Assembly: GCA_012845835.1 (NCBI GenBank) | Contig: JABAKD010000024.1 | Location: 5,698,109-5,762,108, forward strand | DNA length: 64,000 nt | Origin: Undaria pinnatifida | Taxonomy: Eukaryota; Sar; Phaeophyceae; Laminariales; Alariaceae | Direction: 5' to 3' | Shown here: piece after piece, positions 11,090 to 22,949 of the stretch | Layout of the letters: each line of letters starts with the position of its first letter | Position numbering within the stretch: position 1 is the stretch's first letter | Program-made: the position numbers and the translations under genes | The notes under the pieces: model-generated | Seen by the model: only the letters and a program-made list of their open reading frames with translations | Database searches by the model: none | What the model was told of the DNA's origin: nothing

Positions 11090-11379
11090 TGGGGGCAACA
11101 GGGCTTACGGATACGGGTTTGGGTTCGTACGTGAGCGGCGAGGGGGCACAAAAGGGCGTAGTTGAGGTTTGGGTCAGCCGAAGAAACCTCGGACAGGGCA
11201 GCCTGTAGACGACAGGATCTATGCAACGGGCTCACTACCGGCCGACGGGTGAGGTCTAAGGGGTGGGAGTTACATGCGATCCGGTCCTATGACCCAGCTA
11301 CGCCTGTCATTCTCAAGATACAACGTACCAGATGCCGGTTGCACCCATAATGCGGTGGTGTAAATAAACACCCGTTCTT

Positions 11380-11778
11380 CATCATGTTTCGTTTTGAAAT
11401 GAACAGCAGTACTGCCTACTGTATTGTTTGATACGTACCCGAAGCTACCGTGCTCTACACTTCACTCGAGTGCCATCGGCAGTACCAGCAATGGTACGTG
11501 TAAGTTACGAATCTGAAGATTCCATGCCGTGCTCCTCACCCAATTCTATGGTACGTATCCAAAGCTAACACGCCTCTGCATTTGGTTTACGTACCAGCAG
11601 CAGTCCCAACCATGATACTTGCATGTTATGTAACCGAAGATTGTACGCCTGGATCTCCATATATAGCAGATACGGCTGTACAAGCTGTGGGTCTGGTCAC
11701 TCGTTTATTTCGATGGTGCGTAGTGGTTTCGTGCCCGAAGTTGTCATGCCTTGCTCTTCATCCAAATATGTACGGCAG
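11380..11778 (+). repeat. weak degenerate tandem repeat
   Basis: A loose motif of the form GTACGTA(C/T)CCGAAG followed by a CATGCC-type and a GCTCTTCA-type segment recurs at irregular 50-100 bp spacing, near 11430, 11495, 11550, 11620 and 11725. It abuts the left end of the large satellite array. Confidence 0.4.
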
Positions 11779-14700
11779 TGAGTGTTGCTCCCATCATTAA
11801 TGAATGTGCTGCCCTTCGTGCATGATATCGAAACTTACCCTGGGTTGCTGTATGATACCTACTGATGTATGGTAGGTGGTGGGTTGTGATTTAGAGTTTT
11901 GCTATGCTGATCACGGTTGATACACCGCCCTGGTCGACACGGTTGTGTTGTCCAACAGTGCGTTCGCTTTGGTTTTCTGGTTACGACTGGGGTGCGTCCG
12001 CACCAGATGTTGGTATTGGCGACGCTAGCTGAGCCATAGACGTTAGCGGCCCCGGCTGAGTCTGAAGGGGATGCTCAGCAGTGAGTTGTGTCGCTCCCAT
12101 CACGAAATATTGTGCTAGCCTTCGTGTTCATCTTGAAACTTACCCGGGGCTGTTGTATGACACCTACTGATGTGCCGTAGATGGTGGGTTGTGACTTGGG
12201 TTTTCGCTCTGCTCATCACGGCTGATACACCGCCCTCGTCGACGACGTGGTGTCGTCCAGCGGTACTTTCGCGTTCAGTTTTCTGAGCGTGGTTGATGCG
12301 TGGTTGCGCCCGCATCCTTCCGCTTTGCAGTCCGCCCTGCTGCTCAACGCAAGGTTGATATACAGCGCAACATACATGCGTTTGCTTTGTTGCTGGCGGC
12401 TGATTACCACTCTGATCGACACCGCCGTATCGTCCAGCGTTTTGTGTCATTTTGTTTTTTTGCGTTCAGCTTTCTGATCGCTGTTGAGGCGTGGCTGCTC
12501 CAGTAGGCTCCCGCGTTGACCTTCGCGCTGGTGCTCAACGCAATGCTGATATACAGCTGCGCCATATATGCTTCTGCTTTGCTGCGCGCGGCTGATCGCC
12601 CCCCTGGTCGAGGCTCAACGCGACGCTGATATACAGCTGCGTCATATATGCTTTTGTGATGGTGATATGCAGCTGCGCCATATACGCTTTCGCTTTGCTG
12701 CTCATGACCGATAAACAGCTGTGTCTGTCGTATGCTCGCTTTGCAACGTATACGCTTTTGCTTCGCTGCGCGCGGCTGATCACCACTCTGGTTGGGCCTC
12801 AACGCGATGTTGATATACAGCTGCGTCATATATGCTTTTGCTTTGCTGCTCGCTGTTGTATGTTCGAGTTGCAACGTATATGCTTTTGCTATGCTGCGCG
12901 CTGATCACCTCTCTGGTCGACACTCAACGCGATGTTGTTATACAGCTCATATATGCTTCGCTTGGCTGATCATGACTGATACACAGCTGTGTCTGTTTTA
13001 CGCCCGATTTGCAACGAGTACGCTTATTCTTTGCTGCGCGCAGCCAATCACCCCTCTGGTGAAGGTTCAACGCGATGTTGTTATACAGCTGCGTTATATA
13101 CGTTTGTTTTTGCTGCTCGCGGTGGACTACCGCTCTGGTCGACACCGCCGTGTCGTCCAGCAAGGTCTTTGTGTCCAGATTTCTGCTCGCTGTTGTTGCG
13201 TGGCTGCGCCTGAATGCTTCCGCTTTATTGTCGGCCCTGCTGCTCAACGCGATGCTGATATACAACTGCGCCATAAATGCGTTCGCTTTGCTGCTCGCGT
13301 CTGATTACCCCTCTGATCGACACCGCTGCGTGGTCTAGCAGGGAATTCTCCGCGTTTTGTATTCGGATCGCGGTGGACGCGTAGCTGCGCCAGCATGATT
13401 TCGCTTTGCCGTGCGCCCTGCTGTTCATGATCGATATACAGCTGTGTCTGTTCTACGTTCGCTTTGCAACCTATGTGCTTTTGATTTGCTGCGCGCGGCT
13501 GATCACCCCTCTGGTCGAGCCTCAACGCGATGTTGATATTCAGCTTCGTCATATATGCTTTTGCTTTGCTGCTCGCGGTTGATTACCGGTTTTGTCGTCA
13601 CCGCCGTGTCTTTCAGCAAGGTTTTCGCGTTCAGTTTCCTGCTCGCTGTTGTTGCGTTTATGCGACAGCATGCTTCTGCTTTGCTGTTGTCCCTGCTGCT
13701 CGACGTGATGTTGATGTACAGCTGCGCCATATATGCCTTCGCTTGGCTACTTGCGGCTGATTGCCGCTCTGGTTGACACCGCCGCGTGGTCTAGCAAGGA
13801 TTTATCCGCATTCGGGTTTCTGATCGTAATGGATGCCTGGCCGCGCCAGCATGCTTCCGTTTTGCTGAGCGTCCTGCTCCTCTTGGTCGATACACAGCTG
13901 TGTATGTTGTATGTTCGCCTTGCAACGTGTGTGCTTTTTCTTTGCCGCGCGCGACTGATCACCCCTCTGATCGAGGTTCAACGCGATGTCGATATACTGC
14001 TGCGTCATTTATGCTTTTGGTTTGCTGATCGCGGTTGATTACCGCTTTGGTCGACACCGCCGGTCCGTTCAACAGGATTTTTGTGTTCGGTTTTGGGATG
14101 GCTGTTGTTGGGTAGCTTCGCCAACATGCTTCTGCTTTGCTGCTGTCCCTGCTGTTTAACGCGATTTTGATATACAGCTGCGCCATACACGCTTTCTCTT
14201 GGCTGCTCGCGGCTGATTACCGCTCTGATCGACACCGCCGCGTTGTCTAGCAAGGATTTCCTAGCGTTCAGTTTTCTAATCCCGTGGACGCCTGGCTGCG
14301 CCAGTATGATTTCGCTTTGCCGGTAGCCCTGCTGCGCAGGCCCGATACACAGCTGTGTCTGTTACATTTTCGCCCTGAAAAGTCTCGCCAGATAGGCATT
14401 CATTGGTTCAACACGTGGGATATACCGCGTTGTTGATATGCAGCTGCGGTGAATATGCTTTAGCTTTGCTGCTCGGACCTGATAAACCCTCTGGTCTACA
14501 CCGCCGTGTCGTCCGGCCGGGCGTTTACCCTTAGCTTTCCTCATCGCGATTGCTGCGGGCCTGCGCCAGAATGCTTCCGTTTTGCTGTTCGCCCTGCCGC
14601 TCAACGTGATGATGATATACAGCTGCGCTATCTATTACTATGCTTTGCTGCTCGCGGCTAATTGCTAATTACCACTCTCGTCGACACCATCGTGTCGTCC

Positions 14701-15700
14701 AGCATGGTTTTCGGGTGCAGTATTCTGATCGCTGTCGATGCGTAGCAGCGTCAGTATGCTTCCGCTTTGCTATTCGCTCTGTTGCTCGAGGCGATTTTTA
14801 TCTACAGTCGCGCCATATAGTCTATGCTTTTGCCTTGCTGCTCGCGTCTGAATACCGCCCTGGCCGATGCTCAACGCGATGTTGATATACAGCTGTGCCA
14901 TTTATGGTTTTGCTTTGCGGCTCGCAGCTGATCACCGCTTTAGTCGTCACTGCCGTGTCATTCAGCAGGGTTCCGCGGTCGAGGTGTGGCTGCGCCGCTA
15001 TGCTTCCGCTTCTCTGTTCCCCCTGCTGCCCAACGCGATTTTAACATACACCTGCGCCATAAATGCTTTCCCTTTCCGGCTTGCGGTTGACTTTACCGAT
15101 TTGACCTATACCGCGTCGTCGTCCTGCAGGTCTTTCGCGTTCAGTCTTCCGATCGTGGGGAATGCGGGGCTGCGCCAGTATGCTTTCGCTGTGCCGTTTG
15201 CCTGGCTGCTCATGACTGATTAACAGCGTGCCGGTTGTATTTTGGCTCTGCAGAACGATCGATTTCATTTTCTGACCGCGGGTGATGTACCGCGAGGTTG
15301 ATATACAGCCGCGCCATATATGCTTTTGCTCCGCTGCTCCCGGCTGATTGCTGCCCTGGTCGACACCGCCGTGTCGTTCAATAGGGCCTTCGCGTTCAGC
15401 TTTGGGATCGCCGTCGATGCGTGGCTGCGCTAGAATGGTTCCGCCTCGCTGTTCACCCCACTGCTAAATACGATGCTTATATACGGCTCCGTCATATTTG
15501 CTTTGCTTTGCTGTATGAAGCTGATGACCGCTCTGGCCGACACAGTAGTGTCGTCCAGCAAGGCTTTCGCAGTAAAAATCTTCTGATCGCGGTGGATACG
15601 TGGCGGCACCAGTATGCGTCCGCTTGGCTGTTCGTCCGGCTCCTCATGACTGGTATGAATTTTGTTTGTCAAATTTTACGTTATTTATTTTGAGCGACTG
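11779..15700 (+). repeat. degenerate satellite with ~450-bp higher-order unit
   Basis: A divergent tandem array fills almost 4 kb. The left end has two copies of a ~300-bp unit (from 11779 and 12080). From about 12236 the anchor GTCGACACCGCCGTGTCGTC recurs, with alternating spacing of ~180 and ~270 bp (for example near 13137, 13315, 13589, 13775, 14051, 14227, 14500, 14680, 14945, 15104 and 15359). This gives a compound unit of about 414-462 bp. Both subunits carry GATATACAGCTGCGCCATAT; the longer one adds a second block with CGATACACAGCTGTGTCTG. Decayed traces persist to about 15930. Short open frames on both strands are by-products of the repetition. Confidence 0.9.
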
Positions 15701-16289
15701 ATTGGTTAGTCCGCCCGCCGACATGACTGTAATACGGGTGTTGTCACTTCGCGCATCACCGGCAATGTATCGCGTCCACAGGCATGGCAGTGTTATTGGC
15801 ATGTGCGTCGCTGATCTCGGTACTACTCTGCCAGCGGCATTTGGTTCGGTGATGTCGGTTTGTTGAACTGTTTTCTCGCGAGTATCCAGTTGGTTGCGGC
15901 TGATACACCACCATCGGTGGCCCAGCGGGACCTGAGGTATATGTCATACCATTTGCGTTGGCACGCGGATGTTCACGCGTGTTTTATGGCCGATCCTGAC
16001 CTTCGGGTTGAGGTACGGCTATGATTGACAGGGGCCAGCGCTGCGACCGGCATACCGCGTGTACGGGTGATATTCAGGTTGTGCTGACGCGTTTTGACCG
16101 GAAGAGACGAAGTGTGTTGCTCGTTGCGGGGGGTTGCGCAGCTCTAGCTGGTTGCCGACCATGTCGCTGCACTCGATACGACATATATATCTCGACAGTT
16201 ACCGATACCGCTGCTCCCTCGTCTCCCTGCCGACGCGCGTGGGTTAAGGTTGATGGGCGGGTGTTACGACGTGACAGGTTAACCCACTT

Positions 16290-17153
16290 TTGCTGCGAGT
16301 GCTTGGTATCCTGTGGAACGAGAAGGGAATCAATTCATGGTCCGCGTTTGAGCGCGCGGCACAGGACATTGTGTGGAAGACAATAACCCTGAACCTTGCG
16401 GCAGAACGCGCCGTGCTCGACAAAACGTTTTTTCGAGGAGACGAGCTGATCCGGGGGGGTCGGATCCTATTAATGTCCTCAGGGTGTTCACCAAGATCCT
16501 CCCGAATGCTCGGGGGTATCTAAGGAGACCCTTGATAGCGACCAGGCTGCCTTGAAAGCTATCTTTAAGAAAAGCGAGGTCATCAAAGTTGTGGCCGGCG
16601 ATGTTTTTGGGGTGGCCGGAGGCGGGACTAAGACCCAGATGGGGGCAGCTGCGTACAGCCCGTCGTCACTGAGTTACCGCTACTTGTTGACGGCCGCATC
16701 TCCGGCCCCCCCACTGGTTGGTATGGGTGTACACCCACCGGCGGGGATGTACGCCACAACGAGTGGGTGGGGTGCATCGCCAGCCCAGCAGCCCCTTAAC
16801 GTCTGGGCTCCGCGCGGGAAGGCGTGCAACGGCCGCGTGCCAGCCGGCGTGGGAGGGGTTAGGACCCGGACCGCATTTGGGGGCCGCGGGGGAGGCGGCG
16901 GTTGCAGCCTACCCACATCCCCGGTTACTCCTTCGGACGCCTCGTCGGCCGGAGCGATGACCGAGCGGGCCGACTATAGCTCCCGGTTGCAGGCCCAGCA
17001 GGCGGCCATCTAGGTTGATCCCCAGGTGAACAGATGCAACGACTGTGTAAATGCGTGGCGGAACTCCCACTATGCCCTAAAAAATGTGCTTTTTCGGAAT
17101 ACCGTAACTGTTGTCAGGGCGGTCACCGTGAGACCAAGTGCATATTCGCGGCT
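16290..17153 (+). pseudogene. DIRS-like ORF1 (gag-like)
   Basis: A first frame from 16290 contains RAVLDKTFFRGDELIRGG. After a shift the reading continues in the frame of 16552-17013, which is Gly/Pro/Ser-rich with many aromatic residues and ends in LQAQQAAI. A third frame gives a Cys-rich tail ending in a zinc-knuckle-like motif at 17100-17141 (EYRNCCQGGHRETKC). In a standard C-x2-C-x4-H-x4-C knuckle the first position would be Cys; here it is Tyr (TAC). The position upstream of the RT and the knuckle support a nucleic-acid-binding structural protein. The frames are broken at least twice. Confidence 0.5.
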
Positions 17154-17154
17154 T

Positions 17155-18460
17155 TTCCCTAGAGCGGGCTGAGCGGGCGTGTTTGAGCGCGGGGGAGTAG
17201 AGCGGTCGAGGTTGTTGGGACATGAGCGTAGACAAGTTGGACTCCAAAGCGACGCACCATTGAGGACGAGCTCGTACTATAGAACGATCGAGACACCGAT
17301 ACTGGGTATCAGGGCGGTTGGTCTTGGGTTTATGCACAATGGTCATGTTATTTTCCTCGGCTTCCTTCCAGTTCGCCGGGACATAGGCACTGTATGCAAT
17401 TTTTTTTTCGCTTGAGAAGTAGCAACACGGGACTGCGTGGTCTTTCGCTACTCTTGCACCACATTGACGCCTGCTGATATAGACGTGGCACTTGTGAGCA
17501 GAATATATCATGTATACCTATTGTATTTGGGATTCGTCATCAGATTGCACTTCGAGTTCGCCCAAAACAATTTTTGGGGGAGTTGTTGAGCTCTCAAACG
17601 AGCATCGCCAGAAATCACGGATGCACTTCTATTGTAGCAGGTGTCGATCACGGATTCCGCAAGCACGTCTGAGCGGGGTATTCCGGGGTTTCGGTATCAT
17701 GACGCTACGCCCCTCCTTGATAGCCAGTTTATGGACACCGTATGCATATTGATTACCGCTTATGATCGCACCAAGACGAGACTGCGGGGTCGTTCGCTAC
17801 AGATATACAATGGCCACGGGCTCTAAATGCATGTCTATCCCCGCTCATGATACTCCAACGAAGGAAGACGTGGGTACACGTTACATACGCGGACGACTGG
17901 AGATCTGTCACCACTTTGTGGGGGGTTGTCGGTCGGTTGGTAGTTTTATTTGAACAACCCTTTCGTGTGCCTGCGGTTGAGACTCCTGGAGATGGATGCC
18001 GGTCACATATGGGTAATCTCCCTTCGACGTCGTCTGGATTAGCGGGACGTCGTAGGCGCATACGCGCCTCGCGCAGCTGTGCTGTTTCTCTTTTCAAAGT
18101 TCCTACGCTCGCTGTTGATTACGGGTAGTATCGCAGACACATGCGTGACTCGTCGTGGCTTGTTCCTAATTTGTTATATTTTAATTTTGCGGTGATGTAC
18201 TGGTAGGTAGGAGCGGCCCGGAATCGCACCATTTATGTCTGTGCTACCGCCAGGTCTTCGAGATGGCTTAGTTTGACACAAAGCCTCACTTCGACGTGCG
18301 CTTGAGTTCTGAGCAACACCAAGGGCATGTGAAAATTATTGCCCCATTTCTCACGTTTGATGCTGTGTATTGACATCCAGATTTGTACTGTATTCATGCT
18401 GGCGGTAGGTGGACACGGACGACTGATTTCGGCACCTAGATCGTCGCCAGGCTGGCGTGC
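17155..18460 (+). other. DIRS-like element, undeciphered interior
   Basis: Between the gag-like tail and the first RT similarity lies 1.3 kb with no recognisable domain on either strand. Two short segments (about 17395-17470 and 17735-17815) look weakly alike. It may be a decayed part of ORF2 or an insertion. Confidence 0.35.
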
Positions 18461-18466
18461 AACCGA

Positions 18467-19625
18467 TTGTTCCCCCAATACCACAGCTTTCCGCCAACGA
18501 ACGCGGTTGGGTGGACACAGGGGCGATTCTCCATCCCTCGCTCGCATTGCAAGTTTTGTGCAGACGTATTTCGGGGCCCGATGCAAGGGCTACTTAGAGG
18601 ATTGCCGTGGAATGCCTCGATGCGGGATTACGGCCCGGGTGTGAGCGCGTTTGTGCCAGGGTTCGTGCGGAAACACGTAAGTTTTTGGCATGAAGATATC
18701 TTGAAAGCACAAGCTCTCCGGGGCAAGGTTATACCGTATCTGCGTGACGGGGTTCAAGCGTCTACGACTTTGCAGTTGATTCCTCCCGGGGTCCATGCAG
18801 ACCGCTTCCGTACAGCGTGGAACGTTTTCCGGGAGCAGTGTTTGCCAACCGCATTCTATCATCGCACGCCAGCTTCGTGGACGCCGAGATGAAATCCCTG
18901 GTTGAGCGTGGGTGCGTTGTTGAGTGGTCCGATACCCATGGCCCGTCCGGGCCGGTACGGCCGCGACTGATTCAAGCGCTGTCGGTGGAAGGCGCTAAAC
19001 CACGTCTCATGTACGACGCTCGACCATCGAACCAGCGATCCACTCGGATCCTGTTCTCAATGGATACGGTGGCACGTGTGGCCAAAGTCGCGTCCGATGG
19101 CTGATGCCTAGAATCGTTAGACGATTCATCCGCTTATCACCATATGTTATTGAACCTGGCCACGTGGTCGCTATTTGGAGTGGAATACCGCGGAGTAAGC
19201 TATGTGTGGTGAGGTTTACGTTTCGAGTTTTGTGAATGCCCGTACTTGTACCATACCTTGAGTGAGGCGTGGGTTGCATACCTTCGGTCGAAATTGATCC
19301 CGACCCTAGCGTACCTCGACGATTCGTGGATGGGGAACATTAACTTTATGTATGGACAGTCTGGGCGAGAACAATGGCTAGCGACCGCGGAAGCCATCCA
19401 TGTTGCGACGGTAATGTCGTGTTTATTTGGATACTTCCTGTCGGTCAAGAAGTGCGACTTACGACCGAAGCGAATCCAGCGGTACCTCGGCATGCTTTGC
19501 GACTCAGAAACCGCCACGTTTCAAGTTCTTGCAAAAAAGGCTAGAGAACCTCCAATCTCTGCTCCGGGCGGCCTCGAGGAGGGGGGATTATCGTTTTGAA
19601 CGTTGGGACGAATTGAGGGCTAGTG
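18467..19625 (+). pseudogene. reverse transcriptase of DIRS-like element
   Basis: The N-terminal part (FVPGFVRKHVSFWHEDIL, about 18650) is in the frame opening at 18467. The frame shifts near 18880 to one containing VERGCVVEWSDTHGPSGPVR and YDARPSNQ. After a stop at 19101 comes the catalytic motif A (LDDSSAYHHMLL, about 19115-19150). A further stop at about 19206 precedes CECPYLYHTLSEAWVAYLR and motif C, LAYLDDSWMG (about 19308-19335). Both aspartate motifs are preserved although the reading frame is not. It would copy element RNA into DNA. Confidence 0.85.
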
Positions 19626-19639
19626 TGTGAGGTTGACGT

Positions 19640-20655
19640 GGGCCATTCGACCGGTCTTCCGGTGGACTCACGCCGTGTTTGCAGCATTGTCGAAATTGGA
19701 GAAGTTGGGAGCGAGCAGGATCGATCTGGCGCGCGATTTCCATGCGGACCTCGTAGGTGAGTTTCAGCAGTAGATGCGTATTACGTCCATCTCTCACGAG
19801 GGACCGTGGCAAAGGGCACTGCATTTCACAGCCTCGTTTACCAGTGGGTCGACGGGCGCATCGTCCATCGGATAGGGAGGGGTGGACAATACAAGCTCGG
19901 GTCCGTTATGGGCCTGGGGCTTATTCCCGCAGCACTGGACATCTAGACATATCAACGGCAAGGAGATGCACGCGTTGTATCATGTATTGCGGCAGTTTTG
20001 TACGTTATTCCCGGACGCTTTGCGGCGGGCGCGAGCGTTCATCGATGTTGACAACCAGTCCATTGTGGGAGAGTTTAAGAGGGGGAAAGCGAAGGACCCG
20101 GGAACACACGCGTTATTGGTACAACTCTTCGACTTGCAGGTGGAGCATGTGATCATGTTGACATTGAAATGAATTCCGACATCCGCGAACGGCATCGCCG
20201 ACGCTATCTCGCGACCCGCGCGCGAGTCCCTTTTTCGACTGCACTCCGGGGCTTTCCGGAACGTGTGGGAGGCTCTGGGCCCGTTCAGTATTGACCCCAT
20301 GGCATCTACAGCATCGGCAAAACGCATCCCGGGGAGTTCCCACACGCTGCCGTTATTCTCACAGTACGACTGTCCGGAATCCTCGGGGGTAGACGTGTTG
20401 GCGCAGGATGCTTCTAGATTGCCATGTACGAGTGGACGGGCCTTCGGGTACTGTTTCCCTCCCCCGGTTAAGGTGGGACACGTCGTAAAACACATGGCGG
20501 AGTGTCATGCGCACACGGTTGTTGTGGTCGCCGATACGAGAGCGTACTGGTACCCACTCGTCCAAGAGTCAATGGTGAGCTCGTTAAAAGTGATCCCGAA
20601 GGGAATGTTTGGGTTCTTTCGGTGGCCTTACCAGGACGGTACACTTCGGCAATGA
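19640..20655 (+). pseudogene. RNase H and connecting region of DIRS-like element
   Basis: Key strings in order are TSRHINGKEMHALYHVLRQF (about 19940, the RNase H glutamate region), AFIDVDNQSIVGEFKRG (about 20040, aspartate), IADAISRPARESLF (about 20190, the C-terminal aspartate motif) and a downstream linker with QYDCPESSGVDVLAQDA, VGHVVKHMAECHAHTVVVVA and RAYWYPLVQESMV. A single stop at 20170 separates the RNase H from its last motif. The linker is a conserved feature between RT/RNase H and recombinase in these elements. The final frame ends at 20655. Confidence 0.8.
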
Positions 20656-21480
20656 CGGTATGCCATATAGGCGATGGTCGCGTACACGGTCAGCTTTGGA
20701 AAAGCAGGCGAATGAGCGTGTCCCAAACCGTGTGTATATACCTGGTAATTCTCTATTGATTGATTTTGATATGTACATTTATTTTTAGATTCGTGCGTGG
20801 GTCGGTTTGATTCCTTATCCGGTGGTGCACCGGCGCTATGGCCAACGTATTCGTCCTATCCCCCCACTCACGTTGTTTGCCTGGACCCTTCTTGGTTGCG
20901 TGCGGACGTGCATGCAGAGTGGGATGGAGGCGTCCGGTAGCGCTACTTGCGCGCGGGACTTCGTTCGATATGTGTTATGTGCCACGTGAAGAACGGAAAA
21001 TTTCGGACATTCTTACTACTGCTGGTTATGTGGGACGCAGTCATTTCGGGGGGCGTCTGTCCAGCGGGACCCGGATACGACGGCCGCACTGATCGATGTG
21101 GAAAACTTGAAGCTCGCCGGGCGGTGGTCTTCGCTGCAATGGCCGAGCGTCCAGGTCACAAGGGGAAAGATAAGAAAGCCGACGACTTCGATGCGCTCCT
21201 CCCGACCAGGTTAGGGGGGGTGCCGCGGCTGGGCCACGGCGACCGACGACGATGATTTCGACTAGGCGTGTTTTCTCGATTCTCAAGATCACGGGACCAC
21301 GTGGGTGCACGATCAATCTTGTCCCGGGGGGGGTGTTACGGACGGGTACATGCCGGCCGGGTAGCCGTTGCGCAAAGCGGTATGCAGCTGGATCGATGGA
21401 TGAAGCATTTATTTCGAAGTTGCGCATGTCCATGCGGAAACAACTTGGCAAAGTAAAGGAACGGGACCCGGTAGAAAAAG
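20656..21480 (+). pseudogene. DIRS-like element, RNase H-recombinase spacer
   Basis: This region has short frames in all phases with several stops. Segments such as VDVENLKLAGRWSSLQWPSV (about 21095) and MDEAFISKLRMSMRKQLGK (about 21396) suggest remains of the recombinase N-terminal region. It is too decayed to delimit domains. Confidence 0.4.
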
Positions 21481-21489
21481 GGCAAGCCC

Positions 21490-22320
21490 TGCTAGATTGC
21501 GTTAGCCGAATCCTACCTTTCGTTTGTTAGCGAGGAACACACGCGGATGGGCGTGCCCGTGGAACAGGCGGCAGCGATTATATCGCACACTTCAGCCCAG
21601 TTTCTCCAGAGTATGCGAGTGCCTGCGCAGCTCGCGGAATCGTCGTTCCAGCCTATCGCAATTACTCGTGACATCGCTTTATTTTCGTTGGCCTTTTACT
21701 CAAAAGGGCGAGGACTCGACCTCTCCTTCACATTGGCCTCACGGGTCCTGCAACTGCTCGAGTCCGCAGGTTTGTTTATTAACTTCCTTTTGGGAAAAAC
21801 ATCGCAGAAGTAGGTAGAATCAGTGGTGGTCGTGGCAGACGCAGACAATCCGCAGACGTGTGCATTTCGAGGGGCTACCGAGTATATCTCTGCGACTCTC
21901 GCGATGGGTTACGATGTAACCGCGGGGTACCTGCTCCTCGTGGTAGAGGCAAACAGGGAGAGGGGTTCAGTGGCGATCATTGCACCCCGCTTGACGGCCT
22001 CTTTGAAGGAACATCTACGTGCAGGGGGAGGGTTGTCCGACCACTTCACGATGCACTCGTTTAGAGTAGGCGGATCGCTTAGCAAGCCGCTCGCAGGTAC
22101 GGCGGTAGACGAGATGATGAAGATCGGTGGATGGAAGACCGAGCGCGTCGCGCGGTAATACATTGGACCAACTACCAGCGCGGGGGCGAACTCACACGAG
22201 CAAGGAAAACGCGACAGGGGTTCTCAGCGGGCGCGGGACAATAGCTACGCGATTGCCATGAACTTCCCTTTGTGCCAAGCTGTTCAGGACGATTTTGCCG
22301 CGGGTAAGCAACGGTAACCG
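21490..22320 (+). pseudogene. tyrosine recombinase of DIRS-like element
   Basis: From about 21520 the frame reads VPVEQAAAIISHTSAQFLQS, then FYSKGRGLDLSFTLASRVLQ, which includes the first catalytic Arg region. After one stop (21811) it continues through GYDVTAGYLLLVVEANRERG to HFTMHSFRVGGSLSKPLAGT, the His-x2-Arg motif, and IGGWKTERVAR. The next codon is TAA, directly followed by TAC-ATT-GGA (YIG). In this family two tyrosines are expected at that point, so a catalytic-site tyrosine codon appears to have become a stop. The conserved tail continues in frame to 22316. The enzyme would integrate circular DNA copies. Confidence 0.85.
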
Positions 22321-22430
22321 AGATACACCGTGTGTATGGGTGAGATGATGCACGACCTAGACCTAGCCTAAAAGTCGACATTGATTACAGACAGCGGCAC
22401 AAGAAAGTATGAGTAGGATCACGGGCGGGG

Positions 22431-22925
22431 GCAGGAGGCCTCACCTAATCCAATACTTACATTAAATGACCGGCGAAGGAGCAGAAAAAAAGTAATCGGA
22501 GAGCAAATGAAATCGAATCAGACATGCTTCCTTCATTTGAGGTTCCGATAATATTTGGAGAATGATATCGCCCTTCTGACGCACTGTTTTCGACACCGGA
22601 CCAAACGCGAAAAACATATAGGGGACGACACATTAGCTGACCATCCCTCCCACCCAGCTTGGCTAAAGTAGTGTCTTCAGGTACAACCTTTGCGAATAGG
22701 GTTGCGCACCGTACTAAGCTCAAGATTTTGAGCTCAGTGCAGGCGTTTATCCCGGTCGTGGACCTCTTGCTTGGGGCAGGGGGCCTCATCTAATCCAATA
22801 CTTAACTTGAATGAAAGGCGAAGAAGCAGAAGAATACCACAGCATATTTCAAAACATGATTAAAGGGCTTCTACACCGCCAATGCTTGAAACCACTGTCG
22901 TATGTGTTGCATCAATTTTGCTTGC
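22431..22925 (+). repeat. tandem dispersed repeat, copies 2 and 3
   Basis: A block of about 57 bp (22431-22487) with CTAATCCAATACTTA recurs at 22773-22829, 342 bp later. Between and after the blocks are the two segments shared with 7.92-8.13 kb (22505-22615 and 22838-22916). The arrangement suggests two tandem, partly deleted copies of one repeat. It lies between the end of the DIRS-like element and the Copia LTR, so it could be terminal sequence of the former or an older insertion. Confidence 0.7.
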
Positions 22926-22949
22926 TACTACTATCTACTACTATGTCCA

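Larger units (their letters stand above)
16290..22330 (+). mobile_element. DIRS-like tyrosine-recombinase retrotransposon (degenerate)
   Basis: In order on one strand: a gag-like region with a damaged zinc knuckle (16.3-17.15 kb), a reverse transcriptase (18.6-19.6 kb), an RNase H and linker region (19.6-20.65 kb) and a tyrosine recombinase (21.5-22.2 kb). This order, with a recombinase in place of a DDE integrase, is diagnostic of DIRS-type YR retrotransposons. Frameshifts and stops interrupt every domain, so the copy is inactive. The ends are not certain: the left end must lie between the satellite and 16.3 kb, and the right end is near the repeat block at 22.43 kb. No terminal repeats typical of the group could be paired by eye. 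Confidence 0.85.

Noticed and set aside
12240-15690. Many overlapping open frames of 60-170 codons on both strands
   Set aside because: They arise from the periodic satellite sequence; frames change with unit length, both strands are equally open and no protein motif is present.
13000-15700. CRISPR-like array
   Set aside because: Units are 180-270 bp, diverged and without constant spacers; the host is eukaryotic.
17077-17511. 144-codon minus-strand frame
   Set aside because: It overlaps the zinc-knuckle tail and interior of the plus-strand DIRS-like element and has no motif.
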